A stretch of DNA of 64,000 bases, taken from the NCBI GenBank assembly GCA_039029535.1, contig JBCCFW010000002.1:67970-131969 (forward strand). The letters run 5' to 3'. Below the pieces are notes generated by a model. That model searched no databases and was not told where the DNA came from. It saw nothing but the letters and a program-made list of their open reading frames with translations. The position numbers and the translations under genes were made by a program. Positions 1 to 7,999 of the stretch are shown in pieces; position 1 is the first letter of the stretch, and each line of letters starts with the position of its first letter. The DNA is from JBCCFW01 sp039029535. Lineage in GTDB: Bacteria > Acidobacteriota > JBCCFW01.

Positions 1-1398
1 GCGATAGAGACGAGCGGGTCCGTCGTTGAGCGTCACCACGAGGTCGGGGTCGCCGTCGCCGTCGAGGTCGCCGCTGGCGAGTCCCCGGCTCACGTCGGTC
101 TTCGCGCCGAAGCCGCCAGCGAGCGGTGGGACGAGCCGGAAGCCGCCCTGGCCGTCGCCGAGCAGGAGCTGATCGGCCTGGGCGTGGGTGAGGTCGGAGC
201 GGAAGCTCGTGATGTTGTCGATGACGTGACCGTTGGCGATGGCCAGGTCGAGCCGACCGTCGAGGTCGAAGTCGGTGAGCTCGACCCCGAAGCCGACCAG
301 GCCGGCCGACACCGTGATCAGCCCGGCGCGCGCGCTGTGGTCACGGAAGCGCCCGGGGGTGTCCTGGCTCCAGAGCGTGTTGGACTGGAGGTCGAGGTGG
401 GTCATGACGACGTCGGGCCGACCGTTCCCGTCGACGTCGCCCGAGTCCACGCCCATGCCGGCCTCGGCGCGACCGTCCTCGTTCAGCGCGAGCCCCCAGG
501 CGAGACCCCGCTCGCGGAAGCGACCGCTGCCGTCGTTCTCCCAGGCGTGGTTGGCGCTGCCGTCGTTGGCGACGACCAGCTCGAGGTCGCCGTCGCGGTC
601 GAGGTCGCTGGCGAGGAGACCCAGGCCATAGCCGCGGCGGGCGTCGAGCCCGGCCTCGGTCGAGACCTCCACGAAGCCGCCGTCACCGTCGCCGCGGTAG
701 AGACGATCCGAGACCGGGCGGTGGGCGTCGGGGGTGCAGTAGGCCCGCTCGCCGGTCCCGACGTCGCCGCAGAAGGGGCGTTGCTGGTCCTCGCTCCAGT
801 CGACGTAATCGACCACGGCCAGGTCGAGATCGCCGTCGCCGTCGGCGTCGAGGAAGCTGCACGACGACGCGAAGCCGTCGGAGCCGGGGAGAGCTCGGCC
901 GGTGCTCGGGCGACCCTTCTCGGTGAGGAGGAGGAGGTCCGGCCCGACCTGGGCGACGACGAGGTCCGGGTCGCCGTCACCATCGACGTCGCCGTGGCAG
1001 GCGCCCATGCCCAGGCCGGTGGGGAGGGCCGGGCCGTTCGTGGCCGACGTGAAGCGCCACGTGCCGCCGTTGAGCCAGAGCTCATCGGGAGCGATGGACG
1101 TGGGGGGCGTGGCCACGTCGGCGGTCTCGGGCGGCGCCGGTGCGGCCGGTGCACCCTGCACGAAGTAGAGGTCGAGGTCGCCGTCGACGTCGATGTCGAG
1201 GAGAGCGAGGCCCGAGCCCATGGTCTCGGGAAGGAGCTTCTCGGGGCTGCGGTGGGCGTGGTGACGGAAGCGCACGCCCGAGCTCGTCGTGACGTCGGCC
1301 AGGAGGGGCTCCGCAGGGGGCAGCGGGGAGGCCGCCGACGTGCCTGGGGACGGCGGTCCCAGGACCAGCGAGAGCGCGAGGAAGGGGGCGAAGGTCAC
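1..1398 (-). CDS. CRTAC1-like FG-GAP/VCBS repeat secreted protein (3' end beyond window)
   Basis: A reading frame on the minus strand runs without a stop from a GTG at 1398 off the left edge (466 codons present). A hydrophobic export signal (TFAPFLALSLVLG) is followed by the family-typical opening in which the words LADVTTSSGVRFRHH and LPETMGSGLALLDIDVDG can be read. After that come repeated Asp-rich FG-GAP/VCBS calcium loops such as DVDGDGDPDLVV, DADGDGDLDLAV, DLDRDGDLELVV and DVDGNGRPDVVM. This matches the CRTAC1/ASPIC-UnbV family of extracellular beta-propellers. The ASPIC/UnbV module, if present, would lie beyond the window. It is divergent from the GAPDH-like gene across 173 bp. Substrate and partner are unknown. 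The start is the least certain point: GTG 1398 is preferred because it supplies the signal peptide. Confidence 0.8.
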   Translation of the reverse strand, partial: MTFAPFLALSLVLGPPSPGTSAASPLPPAEPLLADVTTSSGVRFRHHAHRSPEKLLPETMGSGLALLDIDVDGDLDLYFVQGAPAAPAPPETADVATPPTSIAPDELWLNGGTWRFTSATNGPALPTGLGMGACHGDVDGDGDPDLVVAQVGPDLLLLTEKGRPSTGRALPGSDGFASSCSFLDADGDGDLDLAVVDYVDWSEDQQRPFCGDVGTGERAYCTPDAHRPVSDRLYRGDGDGGFVEVSTEAGLDARRGYGLGLLASDLDRDGDLELVVANDGSANHAWENDGSGRFRERGLAWGLALNEDGRAEAGMGVDSGDVDGNGRPDVVMTHLDLQSNTLWSQDTPGRFRDHSARAGLITVSAGLVGFGVELTDFDLDGRLDLAIANGHVIDNITSFRSDLTHAQADQLLLGDGQGGFRLVPPLAGGFGAKTDVSRGLASGDLDGDGDPDLVVTLNDGPARLYR

Positions 1399-1571
1399 GG
1401 AATGAGCGCAGCCGGAACGGGTCCGCGTTCTGGGTTAGGATCGCGGACCCATTCGGTTGGATGTCGCGGAGGGCGGCAAGACAAGCATGCACTCGTGGCG
1501 AGAGGCCGGGACACCTCGGGAGCTGACCCGAGGTCGACGCACCGGCCGCGATCGCACTCCGGAGAGCGCTC

Positions 1572-2639
1572 ATGGCAGCAGGCAAGGTCGTTCACGTCGT
1601 CGGCACCGGAACCATCGGTGAGCCCCTCATCGGGCTGTTCTGCAGCTTCCGCGAGCAGCTCGGCATCGGCGAGGTCACGTTCCACAAGCGCAGCCCCATT
1701 CTCACTGATCGGGCCCGCATCAAGTCGATGATCTCGAAGGGGGCGAAGCTCGCCGTCGACGAGCACCTCCGCGACGACTTCTCCGCCATGGGGCACGAGC
1801 CGAGCTTCACCCACGAGGAGGCCCTCGATCGGGCGGACGTCGTCATCGACTGCACGCCCTCCGGCAGCGGCCTGCGTCACAAGACGGAGCTCTACGAGCC
1901 GCGGCTCGCGCCGGGTCGGGGCTTCCTCGCTCAGGGCAGCGAGTTCGGCTTCGGCAAGATGTACGCGCGCGGCATCAACGACGCCGCGCTGGTGCCCGGT
2001 GAGGACCAGTTCCTCCACATCGTTTCGTGCAACACGCACAACCTCTCGGTGCTCATCCAGTCGCTGGCGATCGAGTCCGGCAAGGGGCTCGAGGAGGCGC
2101 GATTCACCTGCATGCGTCGGGCCAACGACATCAGCCAGACCGGCTCGTTCGTGCCCGCGCCCCAGGTCGGCAAGCACGGTGATCCGATCTTCGGCACCCA
2201 TCACGCCCGCGATGCTCACCACCTCTTCCAGACGCTCGGCAAGGACATGAGGATGTTCTCGTCGGCGATCAAGCTCAACACGCAGTACATGCACGCGGTG
2301 CACTTCTCGCTGAAGCTGCAGGACACGATCACGGCCGAGGAGGCCATCGAGCTGCTCGGCGGCAACGACCACATCGCGCTGACCCAGAAGAACAGCTCCA
2401 ACGTCGTCTTCTCCTTCGGTCGCGACCAGGGGCACTACGGCCGCATCCTCAACGTGGCGGTGGTCGTCGTTCCCTCGCTGACCGTTCGTGACGAGCGCGA
2501 GGTGGTGGGCTTCTGCTTCACTCCTCAGGACGGCAACTCGCTGCTCTCCTCGATCGCGGCGACCTGCTGGTTCCTCGACCCCGAGACCTACGTCGAGCGG
2601 ATCCAGTGCCTCTCCGGCCTCTTCTTCGACGAAGTCTAG
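1572..2639 (+). CDS. type II (archaeal-like) glyceraldehyde-3-phosphate dehydrogenase homologue
   Basis: The 355-aa protein begins with a Rossmann dinucleotide motif (VVGTGTIG, residues 9-16) and has the cysteine loop VSCNTHNL around Cys153, the position of the catalytic Cys in type II GAPDH (archaeal consensus SCNTTGL). It also has a TPSGSG loop (about 95-100), an RRAND segment and a downstream THHARDA resembling the conserved HHGPD region. Known for the family: reversible NAD(P)-linked oxidative phosphorylation of glyceraldehyde-3-phosphate in the cytoplasm. Altered is the segment after the Cys (HNL in place of TGL), so substrate specificity could differ. Start ATG has GGAGAG 7 nt upstream. 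The stop codon abuts a long inverted repeat. A related but non-GAPDH oxidoreductase remains possible. Confidence 0.65.
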   Translation: MAAGKVVHVVGTGTIGEPLIGLFCSFREQLGIGEVTFHKRSPILTDRARIKSMISKGAKLAVDEHLRDDFSAMGHEPSFTHEEALDRADVVIDCTPSGSGLRHKTELYEPRLAPGRGFLAQGSEFGFGKMYARGINDAALVPGEDQFLHIVSCNTHNLSVLIQSLAIESGKGLEEARFTCMRRANDISQTGSFVPAPQVGKHGDPIFGTHHARDAHHLFQTLGKDMRMFSSAIKLNTQYMHAVHFSLKLQDTITAEEAIELLGGNDHIALTQKNSSNVVFSFGRDQGHYGRILNVAVVVVPSLTVRDEREVVGFCFTPQDGNSLLSSIAATCWFLDPETYVERIQCLSGLFFDEV

Positions 2640-2640
2640 G

Positions 2641-2816
2641 CCTGGACAATTCATGAGTCTCCTGCTGCGTGACCAGATCTGCTGCCTGCGAAGGGCGTAC
2701 TCGCTCCTCGGTCCTCAACGCACTACTCAAGTGCGCCTCCGGGCCTCGAAGCTACGTTCGCCCTTCTCGGCTAGCGTCTCCGGCCACTCGCTACGAAGAC
2801 TCACGAACAGTCCAGG
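2641..2816. repeat. 176-bp imperfect inverted repeat (long hairpin) after the GAPDH-like gene
   Basis: The outer arms 2641-2660 and 2797-2816 (reverse complement) match at 17 of 20 positions (CCTGGAC..TTC.TGAGTCT). A middle block GAAGGGCG at 2690-2697 pairs with CGCCCTTC at 2759-2766, and the centre has CGCAC (2719-2723) paired with GTGCG (2731-2735). All three nested matches share a centre near 2728, so they form one long foldback and not chance matches. It starts 1 nt after the upstream stop. It could act as a transcript end or be a MITE-like insertion. No transposase is present. Confidence 0.7.
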
Positions 2817-2859
2817 CTAGGCCCGTCTTCTTCAATGCACACTCGATGAGCCGCGGCCG

Positions 2860-4263
2860 GTGACTCGCGACCGTGGTGACCTCGAGACGGAGGCGCTCCT
2901 CCAAGGTCTCTCGGACGATCTCCCCGAGGCCTTGCGGGAGCGCTTCGGGCGTCTGCGCTCGGAGATCCAGCGCCTGCGAGCGGTCGCCTACAACGAGCCG
3001 ACGGGGCTGCCGAGCCACGTGACCATCCTCCCGCAGCTGCGGGAGCACCTCGACGCTCGACCCTCGATGGCGGTCTTTCTCCTGAGCCTGGAGAACCTCG
3101 CCGACATCGAGAAGGCCCTCGGTTGGCAGGCGGCCGACGACCTGCTCGGGCACTTCTCCAAGTGCCTCCGAGAGCTCATCGACGCGGAGATGGGGGAGGA
3201 GGTCCTGCTCGCCCAGGACGGTGTCGTCGGTGAGCAGCTCCTGGCCTTTCAGCCTCGCCGAAGCGACGCGGCCCCCGAGGACCTCGGTGAGCTCGAGCGG
3301 CTCGCCACGGTCCTGCGCGACGGTGTTGCCGAGCGGTTGCCGGCCGAGGCCGAGACCTGCGGTCTCCTGCCGCGAGTGGGGGCGGGCTACTCGGTCTTCT
3401 TCGGCCACCCCTTCCTGCGGCTCGAGCGGCTGGTGGGGCGGGCGATCGCCGAGGCGCGCTCCATGTTGGAGCACGAGGAAGAGAAGGCCCGGCTGCGTCG
3501 GAAGATGGAGCTGCGTCAGCTCATCGCCGACCGGCACCTGCGGGTGGCCTACCAGCCCATCGTCGAGCTGGAGAACTTCTCGGTCATGGGGCACGAGGCC
3601 CTGTGTCGTGGACCGGAGGGCACGCACTTCGCCAACGCCGACGTGCTCTTCTCTTCGAGCCAGGAGCACGACCTCGCCTTCGAGCTCGACGAGATCTGTC
3701 GTGAGAAGGTGCTCGTCGAGCACCCGCACGTCGAGGCGGGTCGCACGCTCTTCCTCAACGTGCTGCCCGAGTCGATCATGGACGGTCGCATGGATCAGGG
3801 TCGGTTGGTCGAGCTCGTGGTCGGCGCGGGTCTGGCGCCCTCCGATGTCGTGCTCGAGATCGCCGAGCGGGGTCGCATCGCGTCGTACGACGACTTCCGA
3901 CGTCGGCTCGATCCCCTGCGTGAGCACGGCTTCCGTCTCGCCGTCGACGACATCGGTCGGGGCTACTCGAGCCTGCGCGTGCTGCCCGAGGTCGAGCCCG
4001 ACTACCTCAAGGTCGATGCCTCGCTCATCCAGGGCATCGATGCTCACCCTGCCAAGCAGGGCGTGCTCTCGACCATCGTGGACATGGGTGCCCGGCTCGA
4101 TGCCGAGGTGATCGCCGAGGGCATCGAGCGTCCCGAGGAGCTGGAGCTCGTCGTCGACCAGGGCGTGCACCACGGGCAGGGGTACTACCTCATGACGCCC
4201 GGCCCGCGGATGACCGAGAACTTCCGGCCGCCTCCGGGCTTCCCACGACGTCCGCCGGCCTGA
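2860..4263 (+). CDS. EAL-domain cyclic-di-GMP phosphodiesterase with degenerate GGDEF-like N-domain
   Basis: 467 aa, no membrane segment. The C-terminal half (about 225-455) is an EAL domain: YQPIVEL, the signature EALCRG (EAL at 246-248), FLNVLP, VLEIAERG, VDDIGRGYSSL, DYLKVDASL and VIAEGIE followed by QGYYLMTPGP. The metal-binding and general-base residues expected for c-di-GMP hydrolysis to pGpG therefore look present. The DDFGTG loop reads DDIGRG. The N-terminal half (about 45-200) aligns loosely with a GGDEF fold (NEPTGLPSHVTILPQL, DDLLGHF), but the GGDEF signature is replaced by a non-catalytic stretch, so it is probably regulatory or structural. GTG start with a weak RBS. It ends 7 bp from the convergent propeller gene. 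Confidence 0.85.
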   Translation: MTRDRGDLETEALLQGLSDDLPEALRERFGRLRSEIQRLRAVAYNEPTGLPSHVTILPQLREHLDARPSMAVFLLSLENLADIEKALGWQAADDLLGHFSKCLRELIDAEMGEEVLLAQDGVVGEQLLAFQPRRSDAAPEDLGELERLATVLRDGVAERLPAEAETCGLLPRVGAGYSVFFGHPFLRLERLVGRAIAEARSMLEHEEEKARLRRKMELRQLIADRHLRVAYQPIVELENFSVMGHEALCRGPEGTHFANADVLFSSSQEHDLAFELDEICREKVLVEHPHVEAGRTLFLNVLPESIMDGRMDQGRLVELVVGAGLAPSDVVLEIAERGRIASYDDFRRRLDPLREHGFRLAVDDIGRGYSSLRVLPEVEPDYLKVDASLIQGIDAHPAKQGVLSTIVDMGARLDAEVIAEGIERPEELELVVDQGVHHGQGYYLMTPGPRMTENFRPPPGFPRRPPA

Positions 4264-4270
4264 TTCGGGC

Positions 4271-6028
4271 TCACGGTTCCTCGGAGCCGCGTCCGCCGGG
4301 CTCGTCAGGTTCTTGCTCGGCGTCCGGCCCCGATGGGGACCAGTGCAGGTGCTGCTTGCCGAGCTCGCACGCGAGCGTCGTCATGGGTCCGCCACGCCCC
4401 CCTTCGAGCCGCGAGTACCAGACCCAGTCTTCGAGCTCGGCCCGCGTGCTACAGGCCTGGCACCAGAGCAGGCTGATGGTGGAGCCGATGGCGTGCGAGT
4501 CCTCGCGCCGGGCGATTTCAGCGACCCGCTCGAGGGCGTCGCGAACCTCCGAGTCGTCGAGGTCGGTCGAGGCCAGGAGAGACGTCTCGCCGCCGGAGTG
4601 ACGGGTCCGCTCGAGACGACCGCCCTCCTCGCTCCAAAACAACGTGAGGTACTCGTGCTCCCTCGGTGCGAAGCAGAGGTCGTAGCCTCCCAGGTGAAGA
4701 CCGCCGGTCGGGCTCTGGGCGAGCAGCTCGAGAGGATGGGGCGGAAGCGGACGCTCGGGATCGTCGAGATGTTGCTGGCGTCGCAACTCCCACTCGTCGG
4801 AGGGCCCGGCACTTCCGTGGATCTGGTGCCCCGACTCGTTGATCCGAAAGAGCCCGCCATCGGCACCTGACGCGAGGGCTCTCCGCTCGTTGAGCCAGGC
4901 GATCTCTTCCAGGGCTTCCTCGCCTCCATGCCGGCTGACCAGGAGCCAGTCGTCGAGGCTCTCGTCGAAGCGGTGCAGCTCGTCGCCAGCCAGGCCCCAG
5001 CGTCGACCGAAGCGGTCGTCGACGACGTGACGCAGGCGGCGCGGAGGGGCTTCTTCGAGAAGGACGGGCGTGCCGTTGAAGACGAGCTGCTCGTCTTCGA
5101 AGACCTTCACTCGACCAGGGCTCAGGAACGTGTAGCGCTCGCCGCCTCGGTGTACGAAGGCGTCCCAGACGTGAACGCGTGGCCAGGGCACCCATTCGGT
5201 GAGGCCCTCCTCGTTCGGTGAGCTTCGGCTCGCGGAGAGGAATCGGGTGCCGCGGTCGGTCTCGAAGGCGACCTGTCGCGGGATCGAGCTTCCAGGCTTG
5301 ATGACCACGAGGTGTCGGGTCCAGCTCTCGCCTGCATCGAGGGTCTGCCACGCCCACCGGCTGACCGACGGATGGAGCCAGGCCCGACGTCCGTCCAGCC
5401 GGACCATGCGGGAGGCGTTGTTGGGGTGGTCGAGCTCTCGCCAAGTGCGGCCTCCGTCCTCGGTGGCCAGGAGCCGGGACGGCTCCAGGCACCAGCCGTC
5501 CCGCTGGTCGACGAACTCGAGCTCGTGGCAGTCGAGCGCCGTGCCCTCGGTCAGGAGCTGCTCCCAGCTCACGCCTTGATCGTCGCTTCGCCAAAGCTGG
5601 TCGTGGTGCTGGACCCAAGTGTGAGGTCCGGCGTGCTCGATGAGTCCGCTGGTCAACGCGATGTCGTCGATGGGTCGCCAAGAGAGGCCTCCATCGTGCG
5701 AGACGACGGGACCGTCGCTATCGAGTGCCAATCCGTAGTTGGGGGTGATCCACTCGAACGCCTGGGGTCTCCACGTCTCCTCCACGTGGCGCTTGGACCA
5801 GCTTCGACCTCCGTCGGTCGATACCAGGAAGCCCTGCTGGGTGACCAGCCAGAGCTCGTTGCCGGTCCGGCGAGCCAGGGGAGTGGCGGGTGCCTCGAGC
5901 TTCCGACGACCGGAGTCCACGATGGGGAGCTCGTCGCCAGCCCAGGAGGCGGTCACTGAACCGATGAGCAGTGAGAGACCGAGAGTGACGATCGAAGACC
6001 ATCGCGCACGGACTGACGGTGTCGTCAC
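4271..6028 (-). CDS. exported five-Asp-box (BNR/YCF48-like) propeller protein, paralogue F
   Basis: 585 aa, last gene of a six-member co-directional family. A cleavable signal peptide ends near ASWAGDELPIVD, and the family word ELP(I/V)VDxG follows. Five Asp-boxes are visible: VSTDGGRSW, VSHDGGLSW, RSDDQGVSW, ATEDGGRTW and QTLDAGESW. A linker with DRFGRRWGL precedes a shared C-terminal domain (about 430-570) opening with HPLELLAQ and containing FWSEEGGRLE and LACELGKQHLHWSP. Its GTG start overlaps the stop of the upstream paralogue by 4 nt (GTGA), so the two are translationally coupled. Asp-box proteins are generally extracellular beta-propellers (sialidases, sortilins, YCF48); no catalytic residues of a glycosidase were seen, so the role is unknown. 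Confidence 0.85.
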   Translation of the reverse strand: MTTPSVRARWSSIVTLGLSLLIGSVTASWAGDELPIVDSGRRKLEAPATPLARRTGNELWLVTQQGFLVSTDGGRSWSKRHVEETWRPQAFEWITPNYGLALDSDGPVVSHDGGLSWRPIDDIALTSGLIEHAGPHTWVQHHDQLWRSDDQGVSWEQLLTEGTALDCHELEFVDQRDGWCLEPSRLLATEDGGRTWRELDHPNNASRMVRLDGRRAWLHPSVSRWAWQTLDAGESWTRHLVVIKPGSSIPRQVAFETDRGTRFLSASRSSPNEEGLTEWVPWPRVHVWDAFVHRGGERYTFLSPGRVKVFEDEQLVFNGTPVLLEEAPPRRLRHVVDDRFGRRWGLAGDELHRFDESLDDWLLVSRHGGEEALEEIAWLNERRALASGADGGLFRINESGHQIHGSAGPSDEWELRRQQHLDDPERPLPPHPLELLAQSPTGGLHLGGYDLCFAPREHEYLTLFWSEEGGRLERTRHSGGETSLLASTDLDDSEVRDALERVAEIARREDSHAIGSTISLLWCQACSTRAELEDWVWYSRLEGGRGGPMTTLACELGKQHLHWSPSGPDAEQEPDEPGGRGSEEP

Positions 6029-7887
6029 GGCGCCTCCACGAGCTGGCTCGAGCTGAGCAGGGCAGGGTCCAGCTCGATCCCGAGATCGTTGAACCGGACC
6101 GAGACCGATTCCCCAGAGTCGAACACGCAGTTCGTGATCCGCTTCGTCTGGAGCGGAGTCTCCTCGTAGCCCGGGTCGACGCTGGGCCAGGCCAGGTGCG
6201 TGCGGCCCATCGCGCAGCCGATGAGCGTCAGCGGGTGGCCCTCGTGGCAGGCGTGGAATTCGAGGGGGAGCGCGCGAGCGCCGAGCTTGCCGCGCGTGTC
6301 GACCTGCCCGCCGTCGGAGTCGGGCGTCGTCCAGGCGAGCAGCGGGCCGACTCGACCGGGATCGTCCGCGTCTTCGGCGCGAGCCAACAGGGCGATGCGA
6401 TCGAGCCAGTGCCGGACGGAGTCAGGTCGGAGAGCGACCTGCTCGCTCTCGATGCCCGACAGGTCCGGGCGTGCCTCGAGCGTGCCTCCCTTCTCGTCCC
6501 AGGTGAGGACGAGGCGATGCTGGAGACTGCGACAGCGCGTGCTGCCGAGGTCGTGGATCTCGAGACGACCCTCGGGCTGGCGGGCGAGAAGCTCGAGAGG
6601 GTGAGGCGGGAGCGCGTGCCCTGGACTCTCCAGGTGGAGCTGACGGTGGAGCTTCCAGCGATCGAGCACCGGCTGCTTGCTGAGCTCGAAGCTCCGCCCG
6701 CTGCTCGTGCACGAGTGCACGCCGCCACGGGCACCGAGGGCGAGGCCGTGCACCTCGGTCAACCAGGCCAGCTCCTCGAAGGGCTCGACCTCTTCATCCT
6801 CACCCTGGAGCCAGTCGACGACGAGCCACTCGCCCAGGCTTTCGTCGAACAGCAACAGGTCTTCCTTCGCGAAGCCCCATGAGCGACCGAAGCGATCGTC
6901 GAGCCGGCGGTCGAGCGCGACGAGGGACTCGTCCTCCACGATGCTCGGCGTGCCACGGAACACCACGTGCTCGCCGTCACGGATCTCGACCTGCTCGTCG
7001 CCGATGAGGGTGACCATGCCCTTGCCAGAGTGGACGACGTCGATGCGTGGCGGGAGTGGCACGACCGAGGACGCTCCCTCCGCGCCCTCGATCAGCTCGG
7101 TCACCAGGAGCTCGCGAACACCCCGTCCGGTGGTGTAGGTCTTCAGCCTCGCCTGACGTTCCGATGGTGGCGGAAGGTGCCCTCGCATCTTCCAAGAGCG
7201 TCCGCCGTCGGTGGTCTCCCAGCACGAAACGTGTTCGTAGTCCGGGCTGTCGTAAATCCAAGCTCGTTCGGCATCGAGACGGACGAGCCGTTCGCCCGGA
7301 GCGTGGTCGTTGCGGTGAGACCAAGTGCGGCCGGCGTCCTCGGTGACGAGCAGGTCGAAGTAGCTGAGGCACCAGCCGTCGTGCTCGTCGAGGAAGACGA
7401 GGGCCTCGCAGTCCAGCTCCGCGTCGTCGGCCAACACCGACTCCCAGCTTCGGCCATCGTCGTCGGTGTAGGCCAGCTCGTCCGTCTCGTGGACCCACGT
7501 GCGATGGCCGGCCCAGGTCACGAGCTCGCTGCCCCAGTGCGGGCTGCGCGACCAGGTGTGGCCACCGTCGCGGGTCACCCAGGTGGGTCCCGAGTAGTTG
7601 CCGGCGACACCGAAGTTGGGCGTGGGCCAGGCGAGGGTCCAGGCATCGTCGAGCCGGTCCTCGTGGTGCTCGGTCCACGTGCGCCCGGCGTCGTGGGAGA
7701 CATGCACGTCACAGCCGTCGACCAACCAGATCTCGTCGGCCGTGCGATGGGACAACGACTCCACGCCGCAGTGTTGGAGCTCCTTCCGCCCGATGTCGAC
7801 GACGGGAAGCTCGGACTCGGCCCGTGACCACTGAACCGAGCCGAGAACCAGAAACAAGCAGGCAAGGCTCGAGCGCACGAAGAGCAA
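6025..7887 (-). CDS. exported five-Asp-box propeller protein, paralogue E
   Basis: 620 aa. The TTG start at 7887 is chosen because a strong GGAGGT lies just upstream and the first residues form a signal peptide (LACLFLVLGSVQWSRAES). The mature end ESELPVVDIG matches its paralogues. Asp-boxes: VSHDAGRTW, VTRDGGHTW, YTDDDGRSW, VTEDAGRTW and ETTDGGRSW. The linker DRFGRSWGFAKEDLL is followed by the shared C-terminal domain (HPLELLARQPEG, LTWDEKGGTLE, HWLDRIALLAR, GRTHLAWPS). It adds a short C-terminal extension after HLAW. The stop overlaps the start of the next gene. Probably secreted or periplasmic; function unknown. Confidence 0.85.
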   Translation of the reverse strand: MLFVRSSLACLFLVLGSVQWSRAESELPVVDIGRKELQHCGVESLSHRTADEIWLVDGCDVHVSHDAGRTWTEHHEDRLDDAWTLAWPTPNFGVAGNYSGPTWVTRDGGHTWSRSPHWGSELVTWAGHRTWVHETDELAYTDDDGRSWESVLADDAELDCEALVFLDEHDGWCLSYFDLLVTEDAGRTWSHRNDHAPGERLVRLDAERAWIYDSPDYEHVSCWETTDGGRSWKMRGHLPPPSERQARLKTYTTGRGVRELLVTELIEGAEGASSVVPLPPRIDVVHSGKGMVTLIGDEQVEIRDGEHVVFRGTPSIVEDESLVALDRRLDDRFGRSWGFAKEDLLLFDESLGEWLVVDWLQGEDEEVEPFEELAWLTEVHGLALGARGGVHSCTSSGRSFELSKQPVLDRWKLHRQLHLESPGHALPPHPLELLARQPEGRLEIHDLGSTRCRSLQHRLVLTWDEKGGTLEARPDLSGIESEQVALRPDSVRHWLDRIALLARAEDADDPGRVGPLLAWTTPDSDGGQVDTRGKLGARALPLEFHACHEGHPLTLIGCAMGRTHLAWPSVDPGYEETPLQTKRITNCVFDSGESVSVRFNDLGIELDPALLSSSQLVEAP

Positions 7888-7999
7888 GGGACCTCCACGA
7901 CCGGCGAGCTGCGACGCGAGGAAGAGAGCGACTCAGCCAGTCGCGATTGTCATCGCTCGAGAGGGTCGCCCTGGCCAGCGAGGAAGAGGGCCGACGAGC

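Noticed and set aside
184..1731. Long plus-strand open frame with VEVEVGE/VAVAVE-rich translation
   Set aside because: It is the complement shadow of the CRTAC1-like gene; low-complexity Val/Ala/Glu text mirrors the Asp-rich repeats of the minus strand.
2641..2816. Foldback considered as an integron attC site
   Set aside because: The end words do not fit RYYYAAC/GTTRRRY, and no integron integrase is in the window; the xerD gene is a housekeeping type.
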